Shown here one piece after another: positions 1 to 6,440 of a stretch of DNA of 12,075 nt (positions within the stretch are counted from its first letter, which is position 1; every line of letters starts with the position of its first letter). The translations under genes and the position numbers were made by a program. Under the pieces are notes generated by a model, which saw only the letters and a program-made list of their open reading frames with translations, made no database searches and was not told the DNA's origin. The DNA is from Pseudomonadota bacterium (GTDB taxonomy: Bacteria > Pseudomonadota > Alphaproteobacteria > UBA8366 > JADFVY01): positions 1 through 12,075 of the forward strand of contig JADFVY010000437.1 in assembly GCA_015222795.1 (NCBI GenBank). The letters are read 5' to 3'.

Positions 1-234
1 GCCGGTCAGGATGGCCGAGGCATAGGCGCCCAGCGCGAAGAATCCGGCATGGCCCAGGCTGATCTGCCCGGCATAGCCGATCAAAAGATTCAGGCCGATA
101 CAGACGATGGCGTTCAGCCCGACCAGGATCGCCACGTCGTAATAGAAGCTGTTGGGCAGGAACAGCGGCAGCATTGCGATAATCGCGGCCAGCGCCAGCA
201 TGCCCCCATGGCGCGCTGTTTTGAGACGGCTCAT
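1..234 (-). CDS. livM: Branched-chain amino acid ABC transporter permease LivM, N-terminal part (cut by window edge)
   Basis: This is the inner-membrane permease of a Liv/HAAT-type ABC importer, the partner of LivH. Only the first 78 codons are present; the gene continues beyond the left edge. The start is the ATG at 234-232, which overlaps the livH stop as ATGA, so translation is probably coupled. After a short basic N-terminus (MSRLKTARHG), residues about 11-29 and 35-55 are hydrophobic. They are followed by the family hallmark LIGYAGQISLGHAGFFALGAY (about 51-71), written here as LIGYAGQISL then GHAGFFALGAY. That stretch identifies LivM rather than LivH. Family members are usually 300-450 residues. 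The ATPase genes livG and livF would be expected further left but are not in the window. The family call is firm; the transported substrate is unknown. Confidence 0.93.
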   Translation of the reverse strand, partial: MSRLKTARHGGMLALAAIIAMLPLFLPNSFYYDVAILVGLNAIVCIGLNLLIGYAGQISLGHAGFFALGAYASAILTG

Positions 235-1109
235 ACCCGGTCCGCGCCCCGCTTCCCGAACAGCCCGTTCGGCATGAAAAACAGGGTCAGCAGGATGATC
301 ACGAAGGCCACCGCGTCCTTGTAGGCCGACGAGATATAGCCGGCCGTCATATTCTCGCTGATACCGACAATCAGCCCGCCGACGATGGCGCCGTAGGGAA
401 AGCCCAGCCCACCCAGTATGGCGGCGCAGAAACCCTTCAGGCCCAGCATGATGCCGACCTCCGGATAGGCCAGCGACATTGGCGCGATCAGCGCGCCCGC
501 GGTCGCGCCCAGGCCCGCGGCAAGCGCGAAGGCCAGCATCAGAATGCGCCGGTTGTTTACCCCGACAAGCTGGGCGGCCAGCAGGTTGAAGGCGACCGCC
601 CGCATGGCGCGGCCGGTCATGGTGCGCGAGAAAAACCAGTTCAAACCCAGGATGACCAGAACCGTGACGCCCAGGATCCACAGGCTTTGCGGCGCGACCG
701 CCGCGCCGGCCATGTCGATGGGCACGTTCCCCGACAGCGCGGGCACCGAGTGGAAGTTGCGCCCCCATACCAGTTGCGCCGCGCCGCGCAGGAAGATCGA
801 TGCACCGATGGTGATGATTATCAGGGTGACGATGGAGGCGTTGCGCGCCGGCTCGATGGCGAATTTCTCCAGCGCCATGCCGACCGCGACAGTGCCCATG
901 ATGGCCAGCGGAATCGACGCGGCCATCGGCATGCCGGCCTCTTCGAACAGGAACCAGGTCATCATGCCTCCCAGCATGACGAACTCGCCCTGGGCGAAAT
1001 TGATCACCTGGCTGGCGTTATAGATGATGGAAAAGCCCACGCCGACCAGGGCATAGGTCGCGCCGACCGTGACGCCGGCAACAAGAAACTGCAGAAATTC
1101 CGCGTTCAT
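231..1109 (-). CDS. livH: Branched-chain amino acid ABC transporter permease LivH
   Basis: This is an integral inner-membrane permease of 292 residues, the normal length for LivH, which forms the translocation channel with LivM. The N-terminal GVTVGATYALVGVGFSIIY followed by NASQVINFAQGEF (about 31-43) is diagnostic of the family. GRAMRAVA (166-173) and GLKGFCAAILGGLG (223-236) lie in the cytoplasmic loops expected to contact the ATPases. The protein ends with the typical FFMPNGLFGK. Most of the chain is hydrophobic, with about eight membrane segments. The ATG start at 1109 has only a weak purine tract upstream (GGCGGG). A terminator-like hairpin separates it from the binding-protein gene, so it is probably expressed at a lower level. 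Possible substrates include Leu/Ile/Val, aromatic amino acids, urea or short amides; the sequence does not decide. Confidence 0.95.
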   Translation of the reverse strand: MNAEFLQFLVAGVTVGATYALVGVGFSIIYNASQVINFAQGEFVMLGGMMTWFLFEEAGMPMAASIPLAIMGTVAVGMALEKFAIEPARNASIVTLIIITIGASIFLRGAAQLVWGRNFHSVPALSGNVPIDMAGAAVAPQSLWILGVTVLVILGLNWFFSRTMTGRAMRAVAFNLLAAQLVGVNNRRILMLAFALAAGLGATAGALIAPMSLAYPEVGIMLGLKGFCAAILGGLGFPYGAIVGGLIVGISENMTAGYISSAYKDAVAFVIILLTLFFMPNGLFGKRGADRV

Positions 1110-1120
1110 AAGGCCCGCCA

Positions 1121-1160
1121 GAAAGACAAAAATGCTTCCCCGCCCGGCGGGCGGGGAAGC
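1121..1160 (-). terminator. Intrinsic terminator or attenuator between binding-protein gene and livH
   Basis: Positions 1134-1160 form a perfect 12-bp inverted repeat, GCTTCCCCGCCC / GGGCGGGGAAGC, around a 3-base GGC loop. Read on the minus strand it is followed at once by ATTTTTGTCTTTC (1133-1121), the U-tract expected of a Rho-independent terminator. It lies after the binding-protein stop (1183) and before the livH start (1109). In this position it would let only part of the transcription reach the permease genes, which fits the usual excess of binding protein over permease in ABC importers. Partial read-through is an inference. Confidence 0.82.
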
Positions 1161-1182
1161 GCTACTCTAAATCAACCGGCGA

Positions 1183-2343
1183 TTAATCCAACAGTTTCCA
1201 GCCGCCGTTCCGGATTTCGACCATCACGAAGGAATCGGTGTCGAGGCCCAGATGGTCCGTCGGCGACAAATTGTAGATGCCATCGACGCCGATATAGTTC
1301 TTCGTCTTCTCGATTTCGTCGCGGACTTTCGCCTTGTCGGTACCGCCCGCGCGTTCGATTGCGCCGACCACGATCATCAGTCCGTCATAAGCATGGCCCC
1401 CGAAGGTGGAGATCGGCTCGTTATACTTTGCCGTGTAGGCCGCCTCGAAATCGAGACCCAGCTTCTTCTGGGGATGTGAATCGGGCATCTGTTTGGCGAC
1501 CAGCAGGGCGGCGGCCGGCAAGCGCATGCCTTCCGACGCGCCCTCGGTGCCCTTGACGAACTGCATTGAGGCCGACCCGTGCGACTGGTAATGCGGCAGG
1601 GTCATGCCAAGCTGTCCGTAGTTTTTGGCCTCGACCACCGCATCCGCGCCGAAACCGCAATAGACCAGAGCCTGCACGCCGGGCGCATTCTTGATTTTGG
1701 TCAGCGGCGCCGTCATGTCGGTGTCGCCCTTGCCGTGGGTTTCATCGGCGACGATCTCCATGCCGTATTCCCCGGCCAATTCGGTGGCGTTCTTGCGGCA
1801 AGACTTGTCGAAACCGCCGCTGCCCGCGAACAGCGCGATCTTGGAAAGTCCCTGTTTTTTGATATCCTCGTACATTTTCCGCACCGCAAGTCGGTCGGTA
1901 TGCGGGGTCTTGAACACCCACTTCTTCACCGGATTGACGATTACGCCGGCGCCGCCGAAGGAAATGAATGGGACGCCGGCTTTTTCGACCAGCGGTATAA
2001 CGGCCATCGTCTCGCCGGTGGTCGAACCACCGAGGATGAGATCGACCTTATCGTCATTGATCAGGCGCTTGACGAAACCCGCCGCCTTCTTGGCGTCGCC
2101 GCCGGAATCGTAAAGGATAAGCTCGATCTGCCGTCCGCCGACGCCGCCATTGGCGTTGATCCGGGCGACATACATTTCCAGCGTCTTCTTTTCCGGATCG
2201 CCAAGGAAAGAGGCGCCGCCGGTTACGGCCAGGAACGAGCCGATTTTAATGGTTTCCGCCGCGGATGCGCCGCCGGCGGCCATAATAATTGCGAGCGCCG
2301 AAACAAATCCCACGGCGCATTTGCCGAACAAATAACGAATCAT
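1183..2343 (-). CDS. Periplasmic substrate-binding protein of Liv/HAAT ABC transporter (LivJ/LivK family)
   Basis: A 386-residue exported solute-binding protein of the leucine-binding (type I periplasmic, Peripla_BP_6) family. Residues 1-28 form a Sec signal peptide: basic start, hydrophobic stretch VGFVSALAIIMAAGG, and cleavage site ASA at 26-28. The mature part opens with the family motif TIKIGSFLAVTGGASFLG. It continues with INANGGVGGRQIELILYDSGGD, read here as INANGGVGGR then QIELILYDSGGD, then VDLILGGSTTGETMAV and VPFISFGGAG, and near the end GGHAYDGLMIV. The ATG at 2343 is preceded by AGGGAG (complement of 2352-2357) with 8-base spacing, a good ribosome site. No acyl-acceptor Cys lipobox is seen, so it is probably soluble in the periplasm. 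It is first in the leftward operon with livH and livM and divergent from iorA. The ligand may be an amino acid or an aryl/alkyl carboxylate. Confidence 0.93.
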   Translation of the reverse strand: MIRYLFGKCAVGFVSALAIIMAAGGASAAETIKIGSFLAVTGGASFLGDPEKKTLEMYVARINANGGVGGRQIELILYDSGGDAKKAAGFVKRLINDDKVDLILGGSTTGETMAVIPLVEKAGVPFISFGGAGVIVNPVKKWVFKTPHTDRLAVRKMYEDIKKQGLSKIALFAGSGGFDKSCRKNATELAGEYGMEIVADETHGKGDTDMTAPLTKIKNAPGVQALVYCGFGADAVVEAKNYGQLGMTLPHYQSHGSASMQFVKGTEGASEGMRLPAAALLVAKQMPDSHPQKKLGLDFEAAYTAKYNEPISTFGGHAYDGLMIVVGAIERAGGTDKAKVRDEIEKTKNYIGVDGIYNLSPTDHLGLDTDSFVMVEIRNGGWKLLD

Positions 2344-2448
2344 TTTTTAATCTCCCTGCAGTATCAGTGTGTTGCCGCCTCCGCGTCCGCGCAGGACGGT
2401 GCGTCATTGTATCCACTCGACCCGCCGGCCATTTGGCCTTAATTCTTT

Positions 2449-2466
2449 TATGGTCTAAAAACCATA
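2449..2466. promoter_or_regulatory. Dyad TATGGT-N6-ACCATA, candidate operator in divergent region
   Basis: A perfect 6-bp inverted repeat, TATGGT (2449-2454) and ACCATA (2461-2466), separated by CTAAAA, sits in an AT-rich island between the binding-protein gene and iorA. The right half-site, read on the minus strand, is also the candidate -10 hexamer of the leftward promoter, so a bound regulator could block that promoter. The half-site TGGT..ACCA resembles those used by GntR-type regulators, but no regulator gene is present in the window and the match is only suggestive. The rest of the 205-base gap (2344-2548) shows no ORF of interest. Confidence 0.4.
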
Positions 2467-2489
2467 TAGCCGATAAGAGATTGGTGCAA
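2461..2489 (-). promoter_or_regulatory. Candidate sigma-70-type promoter for the binding-protein/liv operon
   Basis: On the minus strand, TTGCAC (complement of 2484-2489) is followed after exactly 17 bases by TATGGT (complement of 2461-2466). The first matches TTGACA in 3 of 6 positions and the second TATAAT in 4 of 6. Transcription would start near 2454, leaving a leader of about 110 bases before the ATG at 2343. The spacing is ideal but the hexamers are only moderate, so this is a tentative call. Confidence 0.3.
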
Positions 2490-2510
2490 TCCGTTTCAGG
2501 ACGCGCTATT
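2481..2510 (+). promoter_or_regulatory. Weak candidate promoter for the ior-kor operon
   Basis: TTGGTG (2481-2486) is followed after 18 bases by GCTATT (2505-2510), each matching consensus in about half its positions. A start near 2516 would leave a leader of about 33 bases before the GTG at 2549. The stretch overlaps the -35 of the leftward candidate promoter, so the two directions could interfere. It is the best candidate I see in the gap but is not strong. Confidence 0.2.
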
Positions 2511-2548
2511 CTGTCACAGCTCATATGTGAACAAAGGGATTGTGAACC

Positions 2549-4387
2549 GTGGACGCCAAAGTGAAGACCAGGAGCGGCGAGGATAAGGACAGCGCCGAAA
2601 GGGAGGCGCTGGACGGGGCTGTTACGCGCCCCATGATCGGAAACGAGGCGATCGCGCGCGGCGCCTGGGAGGCAGGGGTCAGGGTCGCCGCCGCCTATCC
2701 CGGCACGCCCAGCACCGAAATCATGGAATTCCTTGGGGCCTACCCGGCGGCGGACGTTCATGTGCAGTGGTCGACCAACGAAAAGGTCAGCCTCGACGTG
2801 GCGATCGGCGGTTCATTCGCCGGCGTGCGCTCGATGACCGCGATGAAGCATGTGGGGCTTAATGTTGCGTCCGATGCGCTGATGTCCCAGGCCTATATCG
2901 GGGTCAATGGCGGGCTGGTGCTGGTGGTCTGCGACGATCCCGGCATTCACTCCTCGCAGAACGAGCAGGACACCAGAATGTTCGCGCGCTTCGCCCAGGT
3001 CCCGGTGCTGGAGCCTTCCGACGCGCAGGAGGCAGTGGAATTCACGCGCCGCGCTTTCGATATCAGCGAGGAATTCGATACGCCGGTAATCGTGCGCAGC
3101 ACGACGCGGCTGTCCCATACGCGAAGCCCGGTAACCACCACGCCGCGCACCGACCATGAACCGTTCGGGTTCAACGAGGACACGGTCAAGAACGTGATTA
3201 TCCCGCAGCATGCCAGGATGGCGCATCCACGGGTGCTGGCGCGCGAGATCAAACTGCGGGCATTTTTCAACAGCCCCGAATTCACCCGTTGGGAAGAGGG
3301 CGGCACCGAACTCGGCATCATAACCGCCAGCACCGCTTACACCTATGTAAAGGAAGTCCTGCCGGAGGCAAGCGTCCTGAAGCTCGGCTCTTCCTATCCG
3401 CTGGCGCTCGACAGGGTGCGCGAATTTTACGAGGCGATGGACCGGGTCCTGGTGATCGAGGAACTGGAACCGGTGATCGAGGACGCCATGAACGCCGCCG
3501 GCATGCCCGTCGAGGGCAAGGCTTTCTTCCCGCGCGTTGGCGAGTTTTCGCCGGAAGTCGTGCGCGAGGGTTTACGCAAGGCCGGCATTCTAAAAGGGGC
3601 CGAGGAAGACACGCCCTTCGCGGTGACGCCGACGGCCCGCCCGCCGGTGCTCTGTTCCGGCTGCCCGCATACCACCAGCTACATGGCCGTGCGCTCGGTG
3701 AACGCCCGCGTTACCGGCGATATCGGCTGCTACACGCTGGCCGCCGTCGATCCCCTGAAGGCCATCGATACCTGTGTGTCCATGGGATCGAGCATCGGCA
3801 ACGCGGTGGGCATCGCCAAGGCCGGCCTTGAGACCCGGCCGATCATCGCGACAATCGGCGATTCAACTTTCCTGCATGGCGGCATCCCGGCGTTGATCGA
3901 CGCGGTCTATAACGACGCCAACATCACCCTGATGATTCTGGACAATCACATCGTCGCCATGACCGGCGGGCAGGACCATCCGGGCACCGGCAGAACCCTG
4001 CGCGGCGAGGAAACCCACCGCGTCGATTTCGAGGAAATGGTCCGTGCCTGCGGCGTGAAATCGGTCAAGACGATCGATTCCTACGACATGGCGGCGCTGT
4101 ATCAGGCGCTGCGCGAGGCCGTCGAGTTCAAGGGTGTCGCGGTGGTGATTTCCGACCGCCCCTGCGTACTGGATCCGATGAAAATCAAGGGCTTGCCCAT
4201 GCAGGTCCGCGCCGACGGCTGCACCGCCTGCCAGTCCTGCATGAATCTCGGCTGTCCGTCGCTCGGCTGGTCCGACGAAGTGCTCGACGGATACCACAAG
4301 GTCACGATCGACGAGCCGACCTGCATCGGTTGTTCGCTCTGCGCCCAGATTTGCCCCTCAGACTGCATCCAGCCGGTGACAAACTAG
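2549..4387 (+). CDS. iorA: Indolepyruvate:ferredoxin oxidoreductase alpha subunit
   Basis: IorA carries the thiamine-diphosphate site and two [4Fe-4S] clusters of indolepyruvate:ferredoxin oxidoreductase. The enzyme converts aryl-pyruvates plus CoA to aryl-acetyl-CoA, CO2 and reduced ferredoxin in the cytoplasm. The 612 residues match the two-subunit archaeal-type length. Visible in order: GNEAIARGAWEAG with AAYPGTPSTEI (about 30-55); CSGCPH (369-374); the TPP motif GDSTFLHGG (437-445) with DNHIVAMTGGQ (from 465); and cluster motifs C558-C561-C564-C569P and C592-C595-C598-C602P. The GTG at 2549 is preceded by AAGGGA (2534-2539, spacing 9). An internal ATG at 2633 (MIGNEAIARG) would match most homologues more closely but lacks a well-placed ribosome site, so the roughly 28-residue charged N-terminal extension is provisional. 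It is the first gene of the five-gene operon. Substrate preference (indole-, phenyl- or hydroxyphenylpyruvate) is not readable here. Confidence 0.94.
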   Translation: MDAKVKTRSGEDKDSAEREALDGAVTRPMIGNEAIARGAWEAGVRVAAAYPGTPSTEIMEFLGAYPAADVHVQWSTNEKVSLDVAIGGSFAGVRSMTAMKHVGLNVASDALMSQAYIGVNGGLVLVVCDDPGIHSSQNEQDTRMFARFAQVPVLEPSDAQEAVEFTRRAFDISEEFDTPVIVRSTTRLSHTRSPVTTTPRTDHEPFGFNEDTVKNVIIPQHARMAHPRVLAREIKLRAFFNSPEFTRWEEGGTELGIITASTAYTYVKEVLPEASVLKLGSSYPLALDRVREFYEAMDRVLVIEELEPVIEDAMNAAGMPVEGKAFFPRVGEFSPEVVREGLRKAGILKGAEEDTPFAVTPTARPPVLCSGCPHTTSYMAVRSVNARVTGDIGCYTLAAVDPLKAIDTCVSMGSSIGNAVGIAKAGLETRPIIATIGDSTFLHGGIPALIDAVYNDANITLMILDNHIVAMTGGQDHPGTGRTLRGEETHRVDFEEMVRACGVKSVKTIDSYDMAALYQALREAVEFKGVAVVISDRPCVLDPMKIKGLPMQVRADGCTACQSCMNLGCPSLGWSDEVLDGYHKVTIDEPTCIGCSLCAQICPSDCIQPVTN

Positions 4388-5295
4388 TGGCGGGTAAGGG
4401 CAGCAAGGCGGCCGCGCCCAGCAACGTCCTGATCGTCGGGGTCGGCGGCCAGGGCGTCATCATGATGTCGAAGGTGCTGGCGCTGGTCTGTCAACGCCAT
4501 GGCCTGCAGGTCAAGCAGAGCGAAGTGCATGGCATGGCCAAGCGCGGCGGCGGTGTGTTCAGCCATATCCGCTATGGCGAGACGGTGTGGTCGCCGACCA
4601 TTCCCAAGGGCGAGGCCGACGTGCTGCTGGCGATGGAATGGTCCGAGGGGCTGCGCTGGCTCGATTATCTGCGGCGGGACGGCGGCTCCTTCATCGCCGA
4701 CACGCGCCGGATCGTGCCGCCCTTCGCATTCCGCAGCCGCAAATACGGCTCGCAACCGTTCTATTCCCCGGAAGCCCCGCGCGAGGTAATGGAAATGGTC
4801 GGCAGCGGGTTCGCGCTGGATGCGACGAAAATCGCCACCGAACTCGGCGAGGCGCGGGCCGCGAACACGGTGCTGCTGGGCGTGCTGTCAACCGCGCTGG
4901 AATTTTCCGCCGACGACTGGCGCGAGGTGATCGCCGAAAATGTTCCGGCCAAGGCGCTGGAAGCCAATAAACTGGCCTTCGAGGCGGGCCGCGACTGGGC
5001 CGACGCCAGCCGCGCGTCGACGGTGGAGAATCGCCTCAAGGAATTGCCGGGCCGCGACAAGGAGGCGGCGGAAATTGCGCCCAAGACGGTCCAGTTCGAC
5101 ATCACCGGCGAGTGGTGCAAGGGCTGCGACATCTGCGTCAAGATGTGCCCGGAGCGCTGTCTCCGGCTGAACGACGAGTTGATCGTCGAACTGTCCGACC
5201 CGGAAGCCTGTACCGGCTGCCGGATTTGCGAGTGGCTATGCCCGGATTTCGCCATCCGGGTGCGCCGCGTACACGCTCTCGAACCGGTGGCCTGA
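4387..5295 (+). CDS. iorB: Indolepyruvate:ferredoxin oxidoreductase beta subunit fused to KorD-like ferredoxin domain
   Basis: IorB completes the IorAB enzyme. The chosen start is the GTG at 4387, whose G is the last base of the iorA TAG stop, with GGTGA at 4375-4379 as a weak ribosome site. An in-frame ATG at 4330 exists, but it would place 19 residues inside the iorA Fe-S coding region. The product is 302 residues against about 200 for ordinary IorB. Residues about 13-204 are the POR gamma-type domain: VGVGGQG, SEVHGMAKRGGGVFSHIRYG, then ARAANTVLLGVLS. A hydrophilic linker (about 205-232) follows. Residues 233-302 are a complete two-cluster ferredoxin: C244-C247-C250-C254P and C275-C278-C281-C285P ending in PDFAI, the pattern of KorD, the delta subunit of Kor enzymes. 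No separate korD exists between iorB and korA, where it would normally be. The domain presumably supplies KorABC, IorAB or both. Confidence 0.92.
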   Translation: MAGKGSKAAAPSNVLIVGVGGQGVIMMSKVLALVCQRHGLQVKQSEVHGMAKRGGGVFSHIRYGETVWSPTIPKGEADVLLAMEWSEGLRWLDYLRRDGGSFIADTRRIVPPFAFRSRKYGSQPFYSPEAPREVMEMVGSGFALDATKIATELGEARAANTVLLGVLSTALEFSADDWREVIAENVPAKALEANKLAFEAGRDWADASRASTVENRLKELPGRDKEAAEIAPKTVQFDITGEWCKGCDICVKMCPERCLRLNDELIVELSDPEACTGCRICEWLCPDFAIRVRRVHALEPVA

Positions 5296-5302
5296 TCTGA
5301 AA

Positions 5303-6439
5303 ATGTCGAACCGCACCCTCCCCGTCAATATCCAGGGCAACCACGCCTGCGCACTTGGCGCGGTGGCCGCGGGCTGCCGCTTCTATGGTGGATACCCGAT
5401 CACGCCCTCCTCCGAGGTCGCCGAGCGAATGTCGGCGGAATTGCCGAAGGTCGGCGGCGTTTTCATCCAGATGGAGGATGAAATCGCCTCCATGGGGGCG
5501 ATCATCGGCGCCTCGATGGGCGGCGCCAAGGTGATGACCGCGACCAGCGGCCCCGGCTTTTCCCTGAAGCAGGAAAATATCGGCTACGCCGCGATGACCG
5601 AGACGCCCTGCGTCGTCGTCAATGTGATGCGCGGCGGTCCCAGCACCGGCATGCCCACGCGGCCCGCCCAGGGCGACGTGATGCAGGCGCGCTGGGGCAC
5701 CCATGGCGACCATCCGGCCATCGTGCTGGTGCCGTCGTCGGTCAGGGAAGTTTTCGACGAGACCGTGCGCGCCTTTAATCTGGCCGAGACCCTGCGTACA
5801 CCGATCATCCTGCTGATCGACGAGGTGGTTGGCCATCTGGTGGAAACCGTCACCCTGCCCGAGGCCACCGAACTGGACCTGGTGGACCGAAAATGGGCGA
5901 AGGGATCGAAAAAAGGCTTCCAGCCCTATGCCGTTACCGAGGACATGGTGCCGCCGATGCCCCGTCCAGGTGACGGATTTCGTTCCCATGTCACCGGCCT
6001 GACCCATGACGAGAGCGGTTTCCCGACCCAGAAGCCAGAGAAAGTCGCCCAGGCCGTCGGCCGCATCCTGGACAAGCTGGAGCGGCATCGCGCGCTGATC
6101 GAATCGTACGAGGCCCTGCAGACCGACGATGCCGAACTGCTGGTCGTAGCCTACGGCATTACCGGCCGATCGGCCCGCAAGGCGGTGGCGATGGCGCGGG
6201 ACAAGGGCATTAAGGCCGGGCTGATGCGCCCGATAACGCTCTGGCCCTTCCCGGAGGCGGCGTTGAAAAAGGCCGCGAAGAACGCCCGTCATGTGCTGGT
6301 GCCGGAAATGAACGCCGGGCAGCTTTGTTACGAAGTGGAAAGGATCTGCGGCACGGACCGCATCGCGCGCCTCAACCGGTTCGACGGCGAGGCTATCTCG
6401 CCCGCCCAAATCCTGGAAAAGATCGAGGAGTTAGCCTGA
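5303..6439 (+). CDS. korA: 2-oxoacid:ferredoxin oxidoreductase alpha subunit (KorA)
   Basis: KorA is the alpha subunit of a CoA-dependent 2-oxoacid (classically 2-oxoglutarate):ferredoxin oxidoreductase, cytoplasmic. At 378 residues it is the short, four-subunit form without the N-terminal gamma domain found in fused KorA proteins; the gamma subunit is encoded separately as korC. The N-terminal pyrimidine-binding domain shows GNHACALGAVAAGC, YPITPSSE (31-38), MEDEIAS (57-63), TSGPGFSLK (81-89) and RGGPSTGMPTRPAQGD (110-125). The C-terminal domain shows VAYGITGRSARKAV and the ending region PEMNAGQL. The ATG at 5303 follows the iorB stop by 7 bases, so the genes are co-transcribed. Motifs favour the 2-oxoglutarate type over the pyruvate type, but a branched or other 2-oxoacid is possible. 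Confidence 0.94.
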   Translation: MSNRTLPVNIQGNHACALGAVAAGCRFYGGYPITPSSEVAERMSAELPKVGGVFIQMEDEIASMGAIIGASMGGAKVMTATSGPGFSLKQENIGYAAMTETPCVVVNVMRGGPSTGMPTRPAQGDVMQARWGTHGDHPAIVLVPSSVREVFDETVRAFNLAETLRTPIILLIDEVVGHLVETVTLPEATELDLVDRKWAKGSKKGFQPYAVTEDMVPPMPRPGDGFRSHVTGLTHDESGFPTQKPEKVAQAVGRILDKLERHRALIESYEALQTDDAELLVVAYGITGRSARKAVAMARDKGIKAGLMRPITLWPFPEAALKKAAKNARHVLVPEMNAGQLCYEVERICGTDRIARLNRFDGEAISPAQILEKIEELA

Positions 6440-6440
6440 C

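Noticed and set aside
687..1556. A 289-codon plus-strand frame across livH and the end of the binding-protein gene
   Set aside because: It is Arg/His-rich, runs through the terminator hairpin and overlaps two well-supported minus-strand genes; a codon-bias shadow.
2427..2438. GGCCA-TT-TGGCC inverted repeat followed by a T-rich stretch
   Set aside because: The arms are only 5 bp and there is no plus-strand gene upstream to terminate. It lies inside the leftward leader region, where I cannot show a function.
1579..2442. A 287-codon plus-strand frame across the binding-protein gene
   Set aside because: It is antisense to a clear Liv-type binding protein with signal peptide and ribosome site, and has no family features of its own.
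4330..4386. A longer iorB starting at the ATG at 4330
   Set aside because: The 19 extra residues would be read out of frame through the conserved second Fe-S motif of iorA, and the GTG at 4387 places the start directly before the expected N-terminus. The stop/start overlap is typical of coupled genes.
5000..5082. The idea that the IorB-KorD fusion is due to a frameshift that removed a stop codon
   Set aside because: I read all three forward frames through the linker and found no stop codon in any of them near the junction, so a single-base sequencing error would not by itself restore two separate genes.
5138..6409. A 423-codon open frame on the minus strand opposite iorB and korA
   Set aside because: It lies antisense to korA, whose motifs are unmistakable, and its translation is low-complexity His/Arg/Gly-rich with no recognisable domain. 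In GC-rich DNA such antisense frames arise from codon bias.
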